A stretch of 64,000 nucleotides of DNA from Ailurus styani (taxonomy: Eukaryota > Chordata > Mammalia > Carnivora > Ailuridae): assembly GCA_002007465.1 (NCBI GenBank), contig LNAC01000136.1, positions 2,144,840-2,208,839 on the forward strand. Reading direction: 5' to 3'. Every line of letters begins with the position of its first letter. Position 1 is the first letter of the stretch. Below the pieces are notes generated by a model. That model made no database searches, had not been told where the DNA came from, and was given only the letters and a program-made list of their open reading frames with translations. This document shows positions 12,145 to 25,166 of the stretch, piece after piece. The position numbers and the translations under genes are program-made.

Positions 12145-13339
12145 TCAGTAAGGAGACAGAAAGAGAAAGAAATTTTCACTACATTTCAAATCTCTCAAGG
12201 AATTATATCAGAAGTTTTACTAATCAGTAATTATATATGCATGGTCCATTTTTACCTTCTCATCCTAAAATTACTTAGAGAAAATATTTTTTAAAGGTTC
12301 CACTATTTGATTTACCTCCTTATTTCAAGAAAGGCCTGCACACGACACGCAGAAAATTAAAACCTAAATCAAAGTTTAATTAATTTATAATTTCCTTTCT
12401 GTTGGCTAAGAATAAGAATCAGTTGATGTTAATGAACACAGCCCCAGGTAATCTGCAGTATTTTATTTCCATGCAAACAGCACTCTGTTTCTCAAGTCTA
12501 AACAGAAGCTTCTTAATTTGAGCCACAGAAAATACCTGCAACAAGTACTTGGGATAAAGAATTCCCCCCCCCCCCGTTACTGAAATGATTAGTTATTTAT
12601 AGTTATTTAAAACAAATAGAAACAAACCCAAAAATGGCAGGGCAATTTTGCACAATAACTTGGATTATAAAAGTAAGAACATATTCAATTTCATTTAAAA
12701 CTTTATATTGGACACTGGTTTTAGATTCTTCATCCATAAAATCTGGTATTTTACATTTCTTGGCTTTTGCTGCTTCCCTGTTTTCTCAAGTGCAAAGGGG
12801 GCAGTGATCCTACCACAGAGCAGGGAGGTAGTGATCCTCAGCTTCCAACTGGGTTACACCAGTAACAGCCACAATGCACGTCTACATTACTTCTTCTATT
12901 TAACAACTGATAAGCATGGTAGAATGACAACAACATAAGCACTGATGGAGAGCTTACTAGTCACCAGTCTGCAGTACAAATGAAGCATGCTCTTTCCAGA
13001 GAGCTGAAAAAACATTAGTTAAAACTAGAGCCAAATGCAGTGTTAGGTGGTGAGGCTAAGCGACAACGGATCTATTATAAATTCTTTGCACACATCTAGA
13101 GACCTGGTCATAAAGGGTTTGAAGGTAGAGGGAAAACATGTTCAGACTTGAGTTTTAGATAAAAGAGAGGCTCTATGGAAAATGAAAAACTTGTGGATTT
13201 TCCTTTTAACAAAAAAGAAAAAAAAACCAAAAATGGCCAAACAAGAGGATGCCTTTTATCCTGAAGCTTGTAAGGAGATCACTAATACCGAGACATTTTC
13301 AGCCATTACAGACATTCTCTCAGTAATGATTACTGCCTT
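12145..13339. other. Intronic sequence with C12 run
   Basis: A run of twelve C at 12564-12575 is the only notable simple repeat. No gene recognised. Confidence 0.45.
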
Positions 13340-13470
13340 CAATCAGTCCTTTTCCAAGGTCCAGGTCAAATGCTACCACCTTGAGAAGCCTTCCCTATAA
13401 TTTGTGCCTACCTCCAGTAACACCCCCTCCAAACCCACTTCTCTGGCCTATAGCACAGGTTTATCATGGT
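13340..13470 (+). repeat. L2 3'-region relic
   Basis: 'ggtccaggtcaaatgctaccaccttgagaagccttccctataa' (13359-13401, landmark), then 'ctccagtaacaccccctcc', matches the L2 3' region (caggtctcagctcaaatgtcacct then gaggccttccctgacc). Confidence 0.65.
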
Positions 13471-16400
13471 CTGTTTTGTATAAATAGAACTTTTTACTTC
13501 AAATATGATCTTAGGAGAAATCCAACAACCCAAAATAGATTTTAGTGTCAATTTTAAAAAGGTGTGTGAGGTAGTTGAGGAACCGAGGGCTTTTACTCAT
13601 CCCATACAGTCACCTGAGTGACACTTGGGCGACTTGAGAGATCCACCAACAGATTCTAGGGTTACGTGAAATACTTTTGGAAAACCAATGGTCTTTGATT
13701 CATATCTTGGCTATGGGTTTACCTGTTGTACCTTATAAGTGATGGATCAATGTTCAATGTCTACATACCGTGACTATATCACTCGTTTGATTTTTAAGAA
13801 ATAACCAAAGCAAAATGCTCTTCTGCCAGTAAGCAGTCAAAAAGTCTTTTCTGAATGAAAATATATGCCACGAAATAAGCACTAAATTCTCATCAACTAA
13901 CTACATTTATATGAATTAAAAAGGTCTATTGTTTATGAATACTATATTCAAAAAAAGACCATCTAGTACCATGCTCCAAATTAGAGTATATTATGCGATA
14001 CAGAGAGGGTGAGTTTGGAAGCCAGACTCACTTTCATAAGTTATGTGAATCTGCCTTGAATTTTACTTTCTTCCTCTGGAAAGAGGGGGCAACCATAATG
14101 AGATTTAATTACAGCTTCTTTACTGTAACTGGCTGAGTGAAGCAGAAAAGTAGTTTATTAAAAGGATATTGGGAAGCTCAGAATTGTTAGGAGAACAAAA
14201 TAACCAAGATGGAGGCTAAGGATGAAGAAAAACACAGCTGTTCTGCTGAGAGAGAGAGAGAGAGGGAGGGAGAACCCAGGCAAGTGACTGAGAGCTTCAT
14301 GGCCTTGAGGTCACTAGCCTGCATAACTGCTGCTGATTAAGAATCTATATCCCTCGGCCTGGGCCAAGTTCTAGAATAGAACAAGGGAGGTTGAGCAAGT
14401 TAATAGCATCCGCCATTTTCAGCCGCCATACTAGAAAATAGTCTTTGCTCTCCACTGAGACAGAGAATTCTTCATATATAAAGAATTCAGATACTGGAGC
14501 ACCAAAACAATTACCTACAACCTCTCTGACATGAAAATATTACAAGTCAAGTGAGAAAATGTGTAGGCATGCTTTGTGAACTGTAAAGTTCTAGATAAGT
14601 AATTAATTTTAGTAGGCGGCTCCTCTGCATTTGAGACAATGAGGTCTGAGATGACTCGGACGGATTAATGCCATTCAAGGGAACCATAAAACCTCCCCTC
14701 CTTTCTCATTCTCTCATGGAAAACATATAGTGACCCCACTGAACTCGATTTAGACTTTGCTGAATTTCCAGCCCAAGGCAAAACCAGTCAAGTTTTCTAG
14801 GGAGATGAAGTTGTTCTCTGCATCCCCCAACCAAAACATGCACCAAACTTCTCAAAGCTATAGAACTGCTCACAGGAAGCCAAAATAATTTTAAAATTAT
14901 TATAATAACAACAAAAACTTTTCCAGGATGAGCCACATATTGTGTTTGTTCATGTCCACGTAAGCACAGTTCTATAAGCCATTGCTCAAAATACCCACTC
15001 AGTGTATAAAAGGACTATTCAATTTTATTAAACGACTTACATAGCAAGCACTTACTTGGACCTCCCTTCCCATGTACGTTTCCCTGTTTCACTCCAAATA
15101 CACATCTTAGAAATCTAAGCACGTTATATTCACACAGATTTCAGAAACCCATCAATCTTGTAAGAAAAACAGGTAAATTTTTATGAGTATGATCCTTCAC
15201 AAAGTTTACTTTCTTAGAATAAGAAGAATCTCCCTAACCAAAGACAAAGATAAAACATAACAGAGTTTTACGTATTTTTTTCCAACCAGAATGGATTAAA
15301 CGTGAGTTAGTATCCCCTATAACTGAAATAAGTTTTACAATGGGGATTCTAACAGAAGCTCCTAGAAACATGATGAGAAAGTTGGATGAGGATAAATGGA
15401 ATCACTTGGTGTCAAATAGTATGCATGATCATAAAACATGAAAGAATGGACATCCACATAATTTGCAATGGATTCCCTGAATACCTTCTCACTGCATTTG
15501 GGCTACAAAGATTTAAATAAATTTGAATGAACACTCCTATAAATACACCAGTGAAAGGGCTCTTGTTCCATCCTTCCAGGCTGTGGAACTTGGCTCCATT
15601 ATGGTAATGTCCGAATATTACTCCCCACAGAGAGCCAAACAATTTGATATAAATTCAACCCACAGAAGAGTTCAGCCACAGTTGCTGCAGCATCTCTGAA
15701 GTGGGAAATACTTTAGTCACAACAAGGGCCTCTACTGCCCCAAGAATGGTACGCCTGGAAGTGTGGACAATCAGGCAAATGCACTGTTGTTAGCGGAGCT
15801 GCTTCTGAAACTGACCCTCACTTGAAGACCCCATTTGTCTCCATTTGAATTCAATTTCAACAAACTCAAGGCCTCTAACTCTCTGATCTTCACAACTCAA
15901 ACCCCATCTCCTTCTCAGATGCTCCACTGCCTCATCCCCCATATTCCATACATGAGGCATGAGATGGACGAGATATAAAACACAATCAAGTGTTTTCGCC
16001 TCCTACATTGCCTCTCCTTTGAAAACCATGAAAGGGACTTGTCATTCTGTTATGAAAAAAAAATAAATGTAACGAAAGAGTTTGATGTTAAAGAAAATTA
16101 ACAAGTGTTGCGATTAAGATTACTGAACAACTTAAGTCCTAGTCAAATCACCTCTAATACAAACTATGTAAATGGGTACCCAGTGGGGCCACTGCCTGAG
16201 GCAGATGTTTGCCTCCTCTGTATGGAGACAGCATCCTACAGGTGTCTATGGGAAGACCAAGATAACAGGATGGTGAGAAAAGGAAGGGATCTGTAGCAAC
16301 CTGATACAGGTGGGGCTGCAGGGTGGGGTGGGGGGAAAGGAGTCTCTCTTTGGTAATGGCGATGGGGGCGGGGGGGCATGTAACCCTGTCAGGATGAACC

Positions 16401-16598
16401 TCAGAAGGAGCAAAATCAACCAAGAGCAAAAAGGTCATAGAAAATCTTTAGCAGTCAGCTAATCTCTGCCCAGGGTGTCACCACAAGGTATTTTATCTGC
16501 AATTCCTGCAAATTCAAATGCATTTACTAGCATATGTAAATTATATGCAGATGGTGTGGGGATATCTAAAAATAGGAAGAGGTAAACTCTCCTAACAA
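13471..16598. other. Intronic sequence, no gene recognised
   Basis: AT-rich intron. It has a GA tract at 14249-14266. The block 14120-14330 ('gtttattaaaaggatattgg') looks like an old medium-reiterated repeat but I cannot name it. Confidence 0.45.
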
Positions 16599-16605
16599 AG
16601 GTCAG

Positions 16606-16645
<40 letters not shown>

Positions 16646-16662
16646 AGAGGTCAGTCTTTTTT
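16599..16662 (-). mobile_element. Poly(A)-only retro-insertion with 15-bp target duplication
   Basis: The sequence aggtcagtctttttt occurs at 16599-16613 and again at 16648-16662. Between the copies lie only T residues (about 31 beyond the first copy, 37 T in the whole run) and a terminal gag. On the minus strand this reads ctc followed by poly(A). That is the product expected from L1-mediated target-primed reverse transcription that stopped almost immediately after copying a poly(A) tail. The alternative is a T-run expansion followed by local duplication. Confidence 0.75.
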
Positions 16663-18126
16663 AAAATTCATGAGATGGCAGCTTATGATGAGAACATGCT
16701 GCAGAGAAAGTGGGGATTCAGGGGAATTTGCTGGACAATCTCCAGTAGTCAACTGTTCTTCTCAACTTCTTTAAGCTATTTTAGGTGCAAAATGATTCAC
16801 CATAATTCCCCAAAGCATGACACATCCTCGAGACCCCACACCCTTCTTAAGGTAGGAGAAGACTTCTGATGTACTTGGGCTCAGTCTTGCCCTCCTATAG
16901 AGAATCTTGCACAGCCCACATTTCCAAAGCACTCTTTTGGGGCTGTCATTTAAATACAAAAATAGCAGGAAAATGTCTGTTAGTTATGTGATTCCAACCT
17001 CAAAGAGTCCATATTATCTCCACATAGAGCTATGTGAAAATTAACTCCTGACTCTATGAATTAGACTAAGACCTTACTTTATTTCTTAATTATTACCACT
17101 CTAATAATATTAGTAACATCCATACCTTTGACAATTTCATATAATTCCCAAAACATTTATTTACACTATAACCACCTGGTTCTCATTCAACTTTCGTTTA
17201 AAGCTGTTAATATACACTAGAATTGTTTGAGAACTGAAATTGTTTGAGACTCTAGCTGTGTCTTCTCCATGCCAACCACTGATCAGAACATACCTGAAAC
17301 CTTTTTTCATTCTTTCCTTCTTTCCTCCTTCCTTCCTTTTTTAAAAATGATAAAGCTTTCCCAGTCACGTGTCTGCCCTCGCATCCCTTCAAGTGATGGG
17401 GGTTGAGTCCCTTACTGTAGCAAGGTCTGAATAAATAGCTCCTAGGTTCATATGGGCAGCCTTCATTTATTTCCATAGAACAAATACCATTGTGAAGTCA
17501 GGCCCATACAATCATTGTCTGTAATAAACAACCTCTGTTCCTTGTTCAAAGTCACACGTACACAAGGTGTCGGCGACCTTCGTGGTCCAATCCCCTTTCT
17601 GTGGAGAAAAGGCTCAGAGTACCAGGATTTGGTAGAGCCAAGCTACTGAGTATCTACTGAGCACAGCAGTGCAGCATTCCAGTGATTAGGTTTCCTAAGG
17701 TAGTAAAGTTACTGACGCATGGGCTCAACACAGGAATTAATTTCTCATCTACTTGACCACCGATTAATTAAGCTACACAGATAAATAGATGCTGCAGGAA
17801 TTAATGAGCGCAAATTCTGACTGTCACCGGGTGACATTAGGCATTTTACTCCACCTCTCTCGACTTTCGCTCTGAATGTGGGCTGCTGTGAGCAGTAATT
17901 GAGAAAGCAACCAGATGTGCTAATTTTATTAGCAGTTGCTTACACCACGTTCAAATAAAAAAGTAGCAACCCCACACACTTCCAGATTTTCTTGGTTGAG
18001 TCAGCCAGGGACATTGAGATACTGATGTGGGACAAGGCAGTCTCTGATAAGGATGCTTCTCCAAGTCCACAGATAACAGTGAACGAGGTCGGGACTGGTA
18101 CACAGTCTCATCCAAAAGCAGGACTT
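16663..18126. other. Intronic sequence, no gene recognised
   Basis: A pyrimidine-rich patch lies at 17302-17341 (ttcattctttccttctttcc). Nothing else recognised. Confidence 0.4.
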
Positions 18127-18157
18127 TTTTCTTTCTTTCTTTCTTTCTTTCTTTTTT
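18127..18157. repeat. (TTTC)n microsatellite
   Basis: About six TTTC/CTTT units ending in a T run. A related A-rich GAAA patch is at 18393-18421. Confidence 0.85.
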
Positions 18158-19900
18158 TACTCTATCACCTTGCCTTCCTTGGTGACCTCTTTTATGAGAA
18201 CTAATCAAATATATTCTGACCTAAAAGACCTATTTTCTGCCTTTCCACCTTTTATGGAGGACTGTAATTGAAACACACACCTGGATGCTGATATTAAACA
18301 CACATACCTAAGTCCATCGGAACAACAGGCTTCTACTGTAATCAGCCGAATCGCTCAAACATAAAAATTACAACGTCCCTTTCAGCTATTTAAAAAAAAG
18401 AAAAGAAAGAAAGAAAAAAGAAATTCTAACTTTAGTTCTTAACTTAGAAAGCATTTGATCTGAATAGGAAGACAACCAATATTTAAATAATATCTTGTTA
18501 ATATTAAAATGAACAATTAGCCAGTCTGCAGTTGGATTATATTTGCAGCCTCTTCTTCCAGTATCTATACAGGGAGTGAGATAAGCAGAACATGGCTCTT
18601 TTTCTCCGGAGTCTGCCTTCTTTTTCAGCATCTGAGATGAGTGTCCATTGGCTGAACGCACTTGAAACGTCTTGGATGCCTTCTCTACGGCGCTGAATAA
18701 TAAACGTAATGCACCGCTCACAGTGACCTCTGAAGGTCTTCGTGCTCTCAATTTTACATATTTCAGGGTATAAAGAAACAAGAGAAAACAGAAAGATCCA
18801 AGGTGGAGGTTAGAGGAGAAGAGGAGAGATAAATAAATATACCTGTCTGGAAGCCCTGCTCAAATTCTTAATCCATTATTTAAAAAGGATACTTAACTTT
18901 CCCTTACTGCAATTTCCATCTGCTTTAGAAGCCTCAGGAATTTGTGAGTTTGTTTTTTAAATAAGAAATTTAAATTGAAGCAACTATCAATTATTCATTT
19001 CAATAGTGCACTGGGTTTGCATAAATTATACCCAAACCTCATTTTAACCTATAGCATCAATCAGCCCCTTCATTGAAACTGTTACTGAGAACCCCAAGAG
19101 ACCATGTCCCCACATCCTGGAGGAGAACACACTGAAATCGACAAAGAACAAAGGGGTCTGAAGCCTCTATTATCGTGATTCTAATCCCTAGAATAATAAC
19201 TGCATTGTTTCATAAAAATACTTACACTTCAAGTGATAGGTATATAGGAATTCTAGATTAAGTAACTCTTTTTTGTATTTATCAGTTCTCATTAAAAAAG
19301 TACACAGCCCTTTACACAACTCCTATGAATCTAGTTATTTCCTTTCTTGGAAATGCCTCGACACTTTTTCTTTTAGTCTACCTAAGACACCAGGCTAAAA
19401 AACTAACATATCTGTGTCAGCCAGGGTCGATCAGGAAACCCTGGACATTTTTACACCGGGTAACATGAGAAAAATTTATTCAAGGGACTCCACATAAAGA
19501 CGCAGGCAGGGTTTGGGGAAACCAATAGGGAACAGCGTGGTGTTCTGAATTAGAAGCACTGGGAAGCCCCCAGATCGAACGAGCTGGGGAATGAGTGGTC
19601 ACTGACGCCCATAAAGGACAGTCCTCCGCAAGTCAGCCTTAGGGACACCTGACACTAATTAGGATCTTCAGGTACCCAGCTAGTCCCCAGGGGTCCGGGA
19701 AGAAGGATGCAGAAAATAACTACTCCTTCTTGACTCTTTGGTATCCCAGTGACCTCCTGCTGGAGCCTCCCATTAGCCTAACCCAATGGGAAGCCAGAGG
19801 ACAAGGGAGTCCATCGATACAGTCCTTAGAGGGCAGGTTTCTGGGATACATAGCAGGGAGAGGGTCAAAAATAAAAAAAGATATTCAGCACAAAAAACCA

Positions 19901-19902
<2 letters not shown>
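18158..19902. other. Intronic sequence, no gene recognised
   Basis: No gene. The block 19425-19680 ('tgtcagccagggtcgatcaggaaaccctgg') resembles an old mammalian medium-reiterated repeat, unassigned. Confidence 0.4.
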
Positions 19903-19963
<61 letters not shown>

Positions 19964-19983
19964 CACATACATACATACACACA
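19903..19983. repeat. (TG)n microsatellite with CATA flank
   Basis: A pure TG tract from 19906 to 19960 (about 27 units) is followed by atacacatacatacatacac. Long and uninterrupted, so likely length-polymorphic. It produces spurious Cys-Val and Thr-His open frames. Confidence 0.97.
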
Positions 19984-21232
19984 GCGCTTTTTTATTAGTT
20001 ACTATTTGGGGATACATTTCATTAATTCATCTATATGATCAATCATATAGTCTTGATAGTCTTCTAATTACTATAAGACCTAACAGACATTTTATACCCC
20101 AAACTCAACTGGAAATCTTCTCTGTATCTCTGCTTGCCTCTTGCCTCTCTGTTCTCTACCTTGGTGAATGTGACCCTATCTATAACAGGAAGGGTTTTAT
20201 AAAAGCAGTAAATTCCCAGGTGCTTTGAAAACTCCCAGGAGGGTATCTAGCTCAGACGAGGGAAGTGAGAGAAGGCATCACAGGGCAAGTGACAGGAGCT
20301 GAAAGGGGAGGAGAGACCACACAGGTACAGATGGGCAGAAAGCTGTATGGTTGCAGCACATTAAGGGAACCGCGCAAGTCCTGCAGGGCCGATAAATAAA
20401 GCGGGAGATGAGGGGACACACGGGCAGAGCAGGCTTAATAATGAGGGAGGAGTGGGGGGCGGAGCATCTGGTACTTTGAACAAAATGTCAAGACATTAAA
20501 GGATGTTTTTTACATTTATATATTTATATAAATTCTTTTTCTGAAATTATCTGGGGCATTGAGTTATTTATCTGCAGGAGGACATATATCCATATATATT
20601 TTTATTTATCGGCAGGGGTGAGCCTGGAGACAGGGAAACCATTGAGGAGATTTTACAAGGAGGCAGGTGAGACAAGGGACAAACCAGCAGACGGCTAGAG
20701 CGGACGGTGAGGGCTGGCTGGTTCCCCAGCTGAGAGAAGCCTTTACCTGCTCTATTCCAACTGTGTGTGACGCCCCAGACCCCAGCCACTTTCCAGAATC
20801 CAGAAGATGGGTCAAAAATGTTACTTATCTCAAAGTATTGCATCATGACCCCACATGACAGAAACAGATTTGCTAAAATATTTGTTGTGTGTTCTTTCCC
20901 GGACATGGAATGTATTCCTGTACATGAAAAGGGTCAGCTCTTTTTCACAACTATCTGCTCTGGATACATTAAGCCTCTAGCATGTACAATTATAGTCAAT
21001 GTCCTGTGAATTCATTTGATAACTACTGATTAAGTAACTACTGCGTAGTCTATCATGGTGCTCTTTTGCAAAAGGACTAGAAGAAAAATGTTGGAAATAT
21101 TTGGAAAAATAATTGGCCCTTGATACTGGCCCTGCTTGTCTCTGGCAGATTTTTTTCTGACCTATTTAGCTATAGGATAATTTTATCTGAAGTGTTTGGC
21201 TAAATCTTGGGTATAAAGAAATAAGGCTCCCC
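19984..21232. other. Intronic sequence, no gene recognised
   Basis: Unique-looking intron with an AT patch at 20509-20530. Short frames on both strands have no recognised motif. Confidence 0.4.
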
Positions 21233-22401
21233 TGGAAAAATGTTTATTCAGGTACTCTATTTTTTTTAAATTCCATTAGTTGTTTTTTTGGTGTTGAGTT
21301 GTATAAGTTCTTTATATTTTTTTGATATTTACCCTGTAATAGACGTATCATTTGCCAACATCTTCTGCCATTAAATAGGTTGCCTTTTTGTTTTGTTGAT
21401 GGTTTCTCCTTTGCTATGCAAAATTTTTTATTTTGGAAAGCCCCAGTAGTTTAATTTTGCTTTTGTTTCCCTTGCCTTAGGAGACGTACCTAGAAAAATG
21501 TCTGTACAGACTATGTCTGAGAAATTACTGTTTTTGTCTGGGAATTATATGGTTTCAGGTCCCACGTGTGAGTCCATTTCGAGTTTATTTTTGTGTTTCA
21601 TTCTTCTGCACGAGGCTGTCCAGTTTCCCCACTACCATTTGTTGAAGAGACTGTCTTTTTCCCACTGTATATTTCTGCTCCTAGGTCATAGGTTAATTGA
21701 CCACAAAAGTGTGGGTTTATTTCTGGGCTCTCTGTTCTTTTCCACTGATCTCTGTGTCTATTTTCGTGCCAGTGCGATAATGTTTTGATGACTATAGCTT
21801 TGGATTATATCTTGAAATCTGGGGTTGCGATACCTCCAGCTTTGTTCTTTTTTAAGATTGCTTTGCCTACTTGGGTTTTTTTGTTTTGTTTTGTTGTAGT
21901 TCCACACAAATTTTAGGATTATTTATTTTAGTTTTGTGAAAAATGTTAGTATTTTGATAGGGATGGCATTAAATCTGAAGATTACTTTGAGAAGACATAC
22001 ATATGACCAAAAGACAAAACATACTCACCGTCACAGATCATTAAGGACATACAAACTCAAACCACAATGAAATATCATTTTATGCCTGTCAGAATGGCTA
22101 AAATAAAAAAGACAAGAAATACCAAGTGTTGGTGAGGATGTGGAGAAAAAGGAACCCTTGTGCACTACTGGTGGGAATGCAAACTGGGGCAGCCGCTGTG
22201 GAAGACAGTATGGAGGGTCCTCAAATAATTAGAAAGAGAATTACCATATGATCCAGTAATTGCACTACTGGGTATTTACCCCCCCCAAAAAAAGAAAGCA
22301 CTGATTCGAAAAGATACATGTACCTCTATGTTTATTGAAGCATTATCCACAATAGCCAAGAGATGGAAGCAGCCCAAGTGTCCACTGATGGATGAAGAAG
22401 A

Positions 22402-22457
<56 letters not shown>

Positions 22458-22825
22458 TATTATTCAGCCATGAAAAAGAATGATATCTTACTATTTGCAA
22501 CAACTTAGATGGACCTGGAGAATATTATGCTAGTAAGTGAAATAAGCCAGAGCAAGAAAAATCCCGTAAGATTTCCCTCATGTGGAATTTAAGAAACAAA
22601 AGAACAAAGAAAAAAAGGGACAAACGAAAAGCCAGACTCTTAAATACAGAAAACAAACTGGTGGTTGCCAAAGGGGAGGTAGGTAAGAGGATGGGTGAAA
22701 GAGAGGGAATTAAGAGTACACTTCTACTGATGAGCACTGAGAAATGTATAGAATTGTTGAATCTTTAAAGTGTACACTGGAAACTAATGTAACACTGTAT
22801 GTTAATTGTACTTGAATTTAAAAAA
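21233..22825 (+). mobile_element. L1 with 5' inversion (twin-priming product)
   Basis: Two L1 segments lie head to head. 21233-21985 is antisense ORF2 ('ggaaaaatgtttattcaggt', 'gccagtgcgataatgttttg', 'ttttgatagggatggcatta'). 21986-22825 is sense ORF2 end plus 3' UTR ('gagaagacatacatatgacc', 'gtggagaaaaaggaaccctt', 'ttactgggtatttacc'-like, ending in an A-rich tail). In an intact L1 the two pieces are adjacent: the first ends at about the base where the second begins. So this is one insertion whose 5' part was inverted, the signature of twin priming. Possible short duplication 'aaggctc' at 21217-21230 and 22842-22850 is weak. Frames are broken. Confidence 0.88.
22403..22454. repeat. (CA)26 microsatellite inside the L1
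   Basis: Uninterrupted CA dinucleotides replace the short ACATATACACA stretch normally found in this part of L1, so the tract probably expanded in place from L1 sequence. Confidence 0.95.
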
Positions 22826-24264
22826 TCTACCTACATAAACAAGGCTCTTTCCTGTTAAGGTTATAGATCAAAAGATAAGTTCAATGTTTTTCTCCCCCCT
22901 CTAGAAAACAGTATCTCCCGACAACAGTCCTCATCTGCAGGTTTGAGGGAACAGAAGGCCGCGCGCACTTTGGTTTCTACAACGCGGTGACATTCTTAAA
23001 ATCAGAAATGACACGGGCGAGGAGACTAAAGAACCAGAAAAAATGTGCTTCCATCTGCCCTGCTTAAATCTTCCTGAAAACAGAGATCAGAAAGAAAAAT
23101 GAAAAAAGTTAATTCCTTTTAAAAATGAGTCTTTAACCAATGGATTGGTTCATTTTCAAAAGGAATTACATTCTGGGCCCACACATCACCCAGTCAAGAT
23201 ACAGTGCGTGCTCTCACCTCCTACTAAATACGTTGCTATGACTTTTAAGTGGGGGGGGGGGACATTTAACAAGAAGCAACCTAGGGAAGGGAAGATCTAA
23301 CTCAGACATCAATAATTCATCTATCAGAAATAGGAGTAGTGGTATGAAATGCCAGGAGACTTTCATTTGTAGGGAGGCATTTTCTATTTTAAGCCTAGAA
23401 CAATGCAGTCACCTTTATTCGACAAACCGATATGAATGCAGACAAAGCTGAACGGAAGGACAGCTTTTACGGTCTCCTCTACTGAGGCTATTTCTTTATG
23501 CACTTGTTAAGGGGGATGTGAAAAAGTGACAAAAAAGGAATTTTTATAACTTTTGTACTTCTGCGGTGATTTCCGTTACCCCAAAGCTTTAGCATTAGCA
23601 GTGTCATCATGTCAGTCTAAGAGAGATGACTGGCATGGAATTTTGAGGGTGCTTCTCTCGTCGTACTAAAACCCATCTGGCATTAAAGCTTCTCAGGTCA
23701 TCTACCAATTAAATCCATTAGATCGGAACCCAAGTTATTTCATCCCTGTGTCCCCCAAGCATTTAGCACAGAGCCATTCACAAAGGAGGGTCTCGGTGAG
23801 TGCCTGTGGAATGAATGAACAGATGTAGCTAAGCGGGAAATAATTCCGGATACACTCTGAAGCCTAGTGGTCAGATCATACAAAGAGGAGGTATTCGCTT
23901 AGCAGACCCCTGAACTTCTTCATTCTGATGACGATTAGAAATTTCTCCCCTTCACTATCTTGCATCAGATTCAAAGACTCGTGCTCTGCTCAAGGAGGTG
24001 GGGAAATGGAACTGCAGAAAAACAGATTTACTGTAGACTGAATGAGTCACAACTCTCACCACGTAAAGCAGCAGAAAAACCTACCGAAACCACTCACTTC
24101 AGAAATAAACAAAGGCCTCTAAGTCTTACATTAAATTTGAAATGTTCATAGGCATGTATATTTTGAGACGTTGTCATTTTCAGTTGATTATTTATCAAGA
24201 ACTAGATAGAGAAAGAGAACATATAATTATAATAACAGCTGTAATTATAATTACAAATTATCTA
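22826..24264. other. Intronic sequence with small L2 fragment
   Basis: A G-rich run lies at 23252-23261. The stretch 23738-23825 ('catccctgtgtcccccaagc', 'catttagcacagagcc', 'gtggaatgaatgaacag') is an L2 3'-end fragment on the plus strand. No gene recognised. Confidence 0.5.
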
Positions 24265-24475
24265 CCACCTAATATGTAGTCAGTTGTATGCTTGACGTTT
24301 CAGGTATTTTACTGCTAAACTACGGAAGTATTATTATAATAATTTGAGAGATTCAAACAACAACAACAAAAGGGCGAAAGTGCAGAGGACTCAGGCCCAA
24401 AGATTAGAAAGCTAATTAAGGAGAACCAAAACTAACCATCAACTCTTCTGAACTACAAACCCACTGCTAATTTCC
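24265..24475 (-). repeat. MIR-like relic
   Basis: The order of words 'tgtatgcttgacgtttcaggtattttactg', 'agtattattataat', 'gactcaggcccaaagattag', 'ctgaactacaaacccactgct' follows the antisense MIR layout. Diverged; low to moderate confidence. Confidence 0.45.
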
Positions 24476-24956
24476 TGATGCCAAGTGACTTCTATTCCAA
24501 CAGAATTATCTAGCTTAAAGACAGATCCATCAGTCACATCTATAATTATGGTCTAATAAGCAGAGAGGAGATCTTAACCCCAAATGCCAGAATACATGCC
24601 TTGTGTTTGGCCAAGAAAAAAATCAGGCGGCACTCCTAGAGGAGGTAACCGGACGGACGTCTGTTCCCCCAGGTCACGCTCCTAATGCAGAGGTACGGAA
24701 TGCTGGGGTTGTACCTCTGGAAATGCCATGTTTCACTGTCAAGACCATGAAGGCAAGCACGTATCTGGAACAATGCCTGTGTGCTCCAAGAACCAAACCC
24801 ACGCTGCGCTCAATGAACCACGGACCGTACTTAGAAGGGGTTAAAACAGGGCACGCCAGAAAAAGCCAGAGTGAGCAGAAGCAATGCGATGCTTCTTGGG
24901 AACAGGTCTTGGGGAGAGCCAAGTTTGAAAGGAATCCTCACAAAGGATACGCTTCC

Positions 24957-25166
24957 TTTTTTTTTTTAATTATTTGCCCCGGGGGTACAGGTCTGTGAAT
25001 CATCAGGCTTACCACTCACCAAAGCACAAACCCTCCCCAATGTCCATCACCCATCCACCCTGTCCCTACCCTCCCACCCCCCAGTAATCCTCAGTGTGTT
25101 TTGTGAGATTTTTCCCTCCCTACCCCCCACGACCCCCCGCCCTGCCCCTCAAGGTCCTCCTAGCAG
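24957..25166 (-). mobile_element. 5'-truncated L1 3' UTR, antisense
   Basis: It begins with a T run (the reversed poly(A)) and then 'gggtacaggtctgtgaatca', 'cccaatgtccatcacccat', 'cagtaatcctcagtgtgttt', 'tgtgagatttttccctccc'. This is the end of the carnivore L1 3' UTR read backwards. The flanks ggatacgcttcctt (24946-24959) and ggacacgctttctt (25167-25180) form an imperfect target duplication. The insert is only about 200 bp. Confidence 0.75.

Noticed and set aside
19730..20228. Cys-Val and Thr-His repeat proteins
   Set aside because: Produced by the TG microsatellite in three frames.
24603..24998. Frame of 131 residues as a possible gene or PCSK5 exon
   Set aside because: Neither strand carries convertase motifs, and its end runs into an L1 tail.
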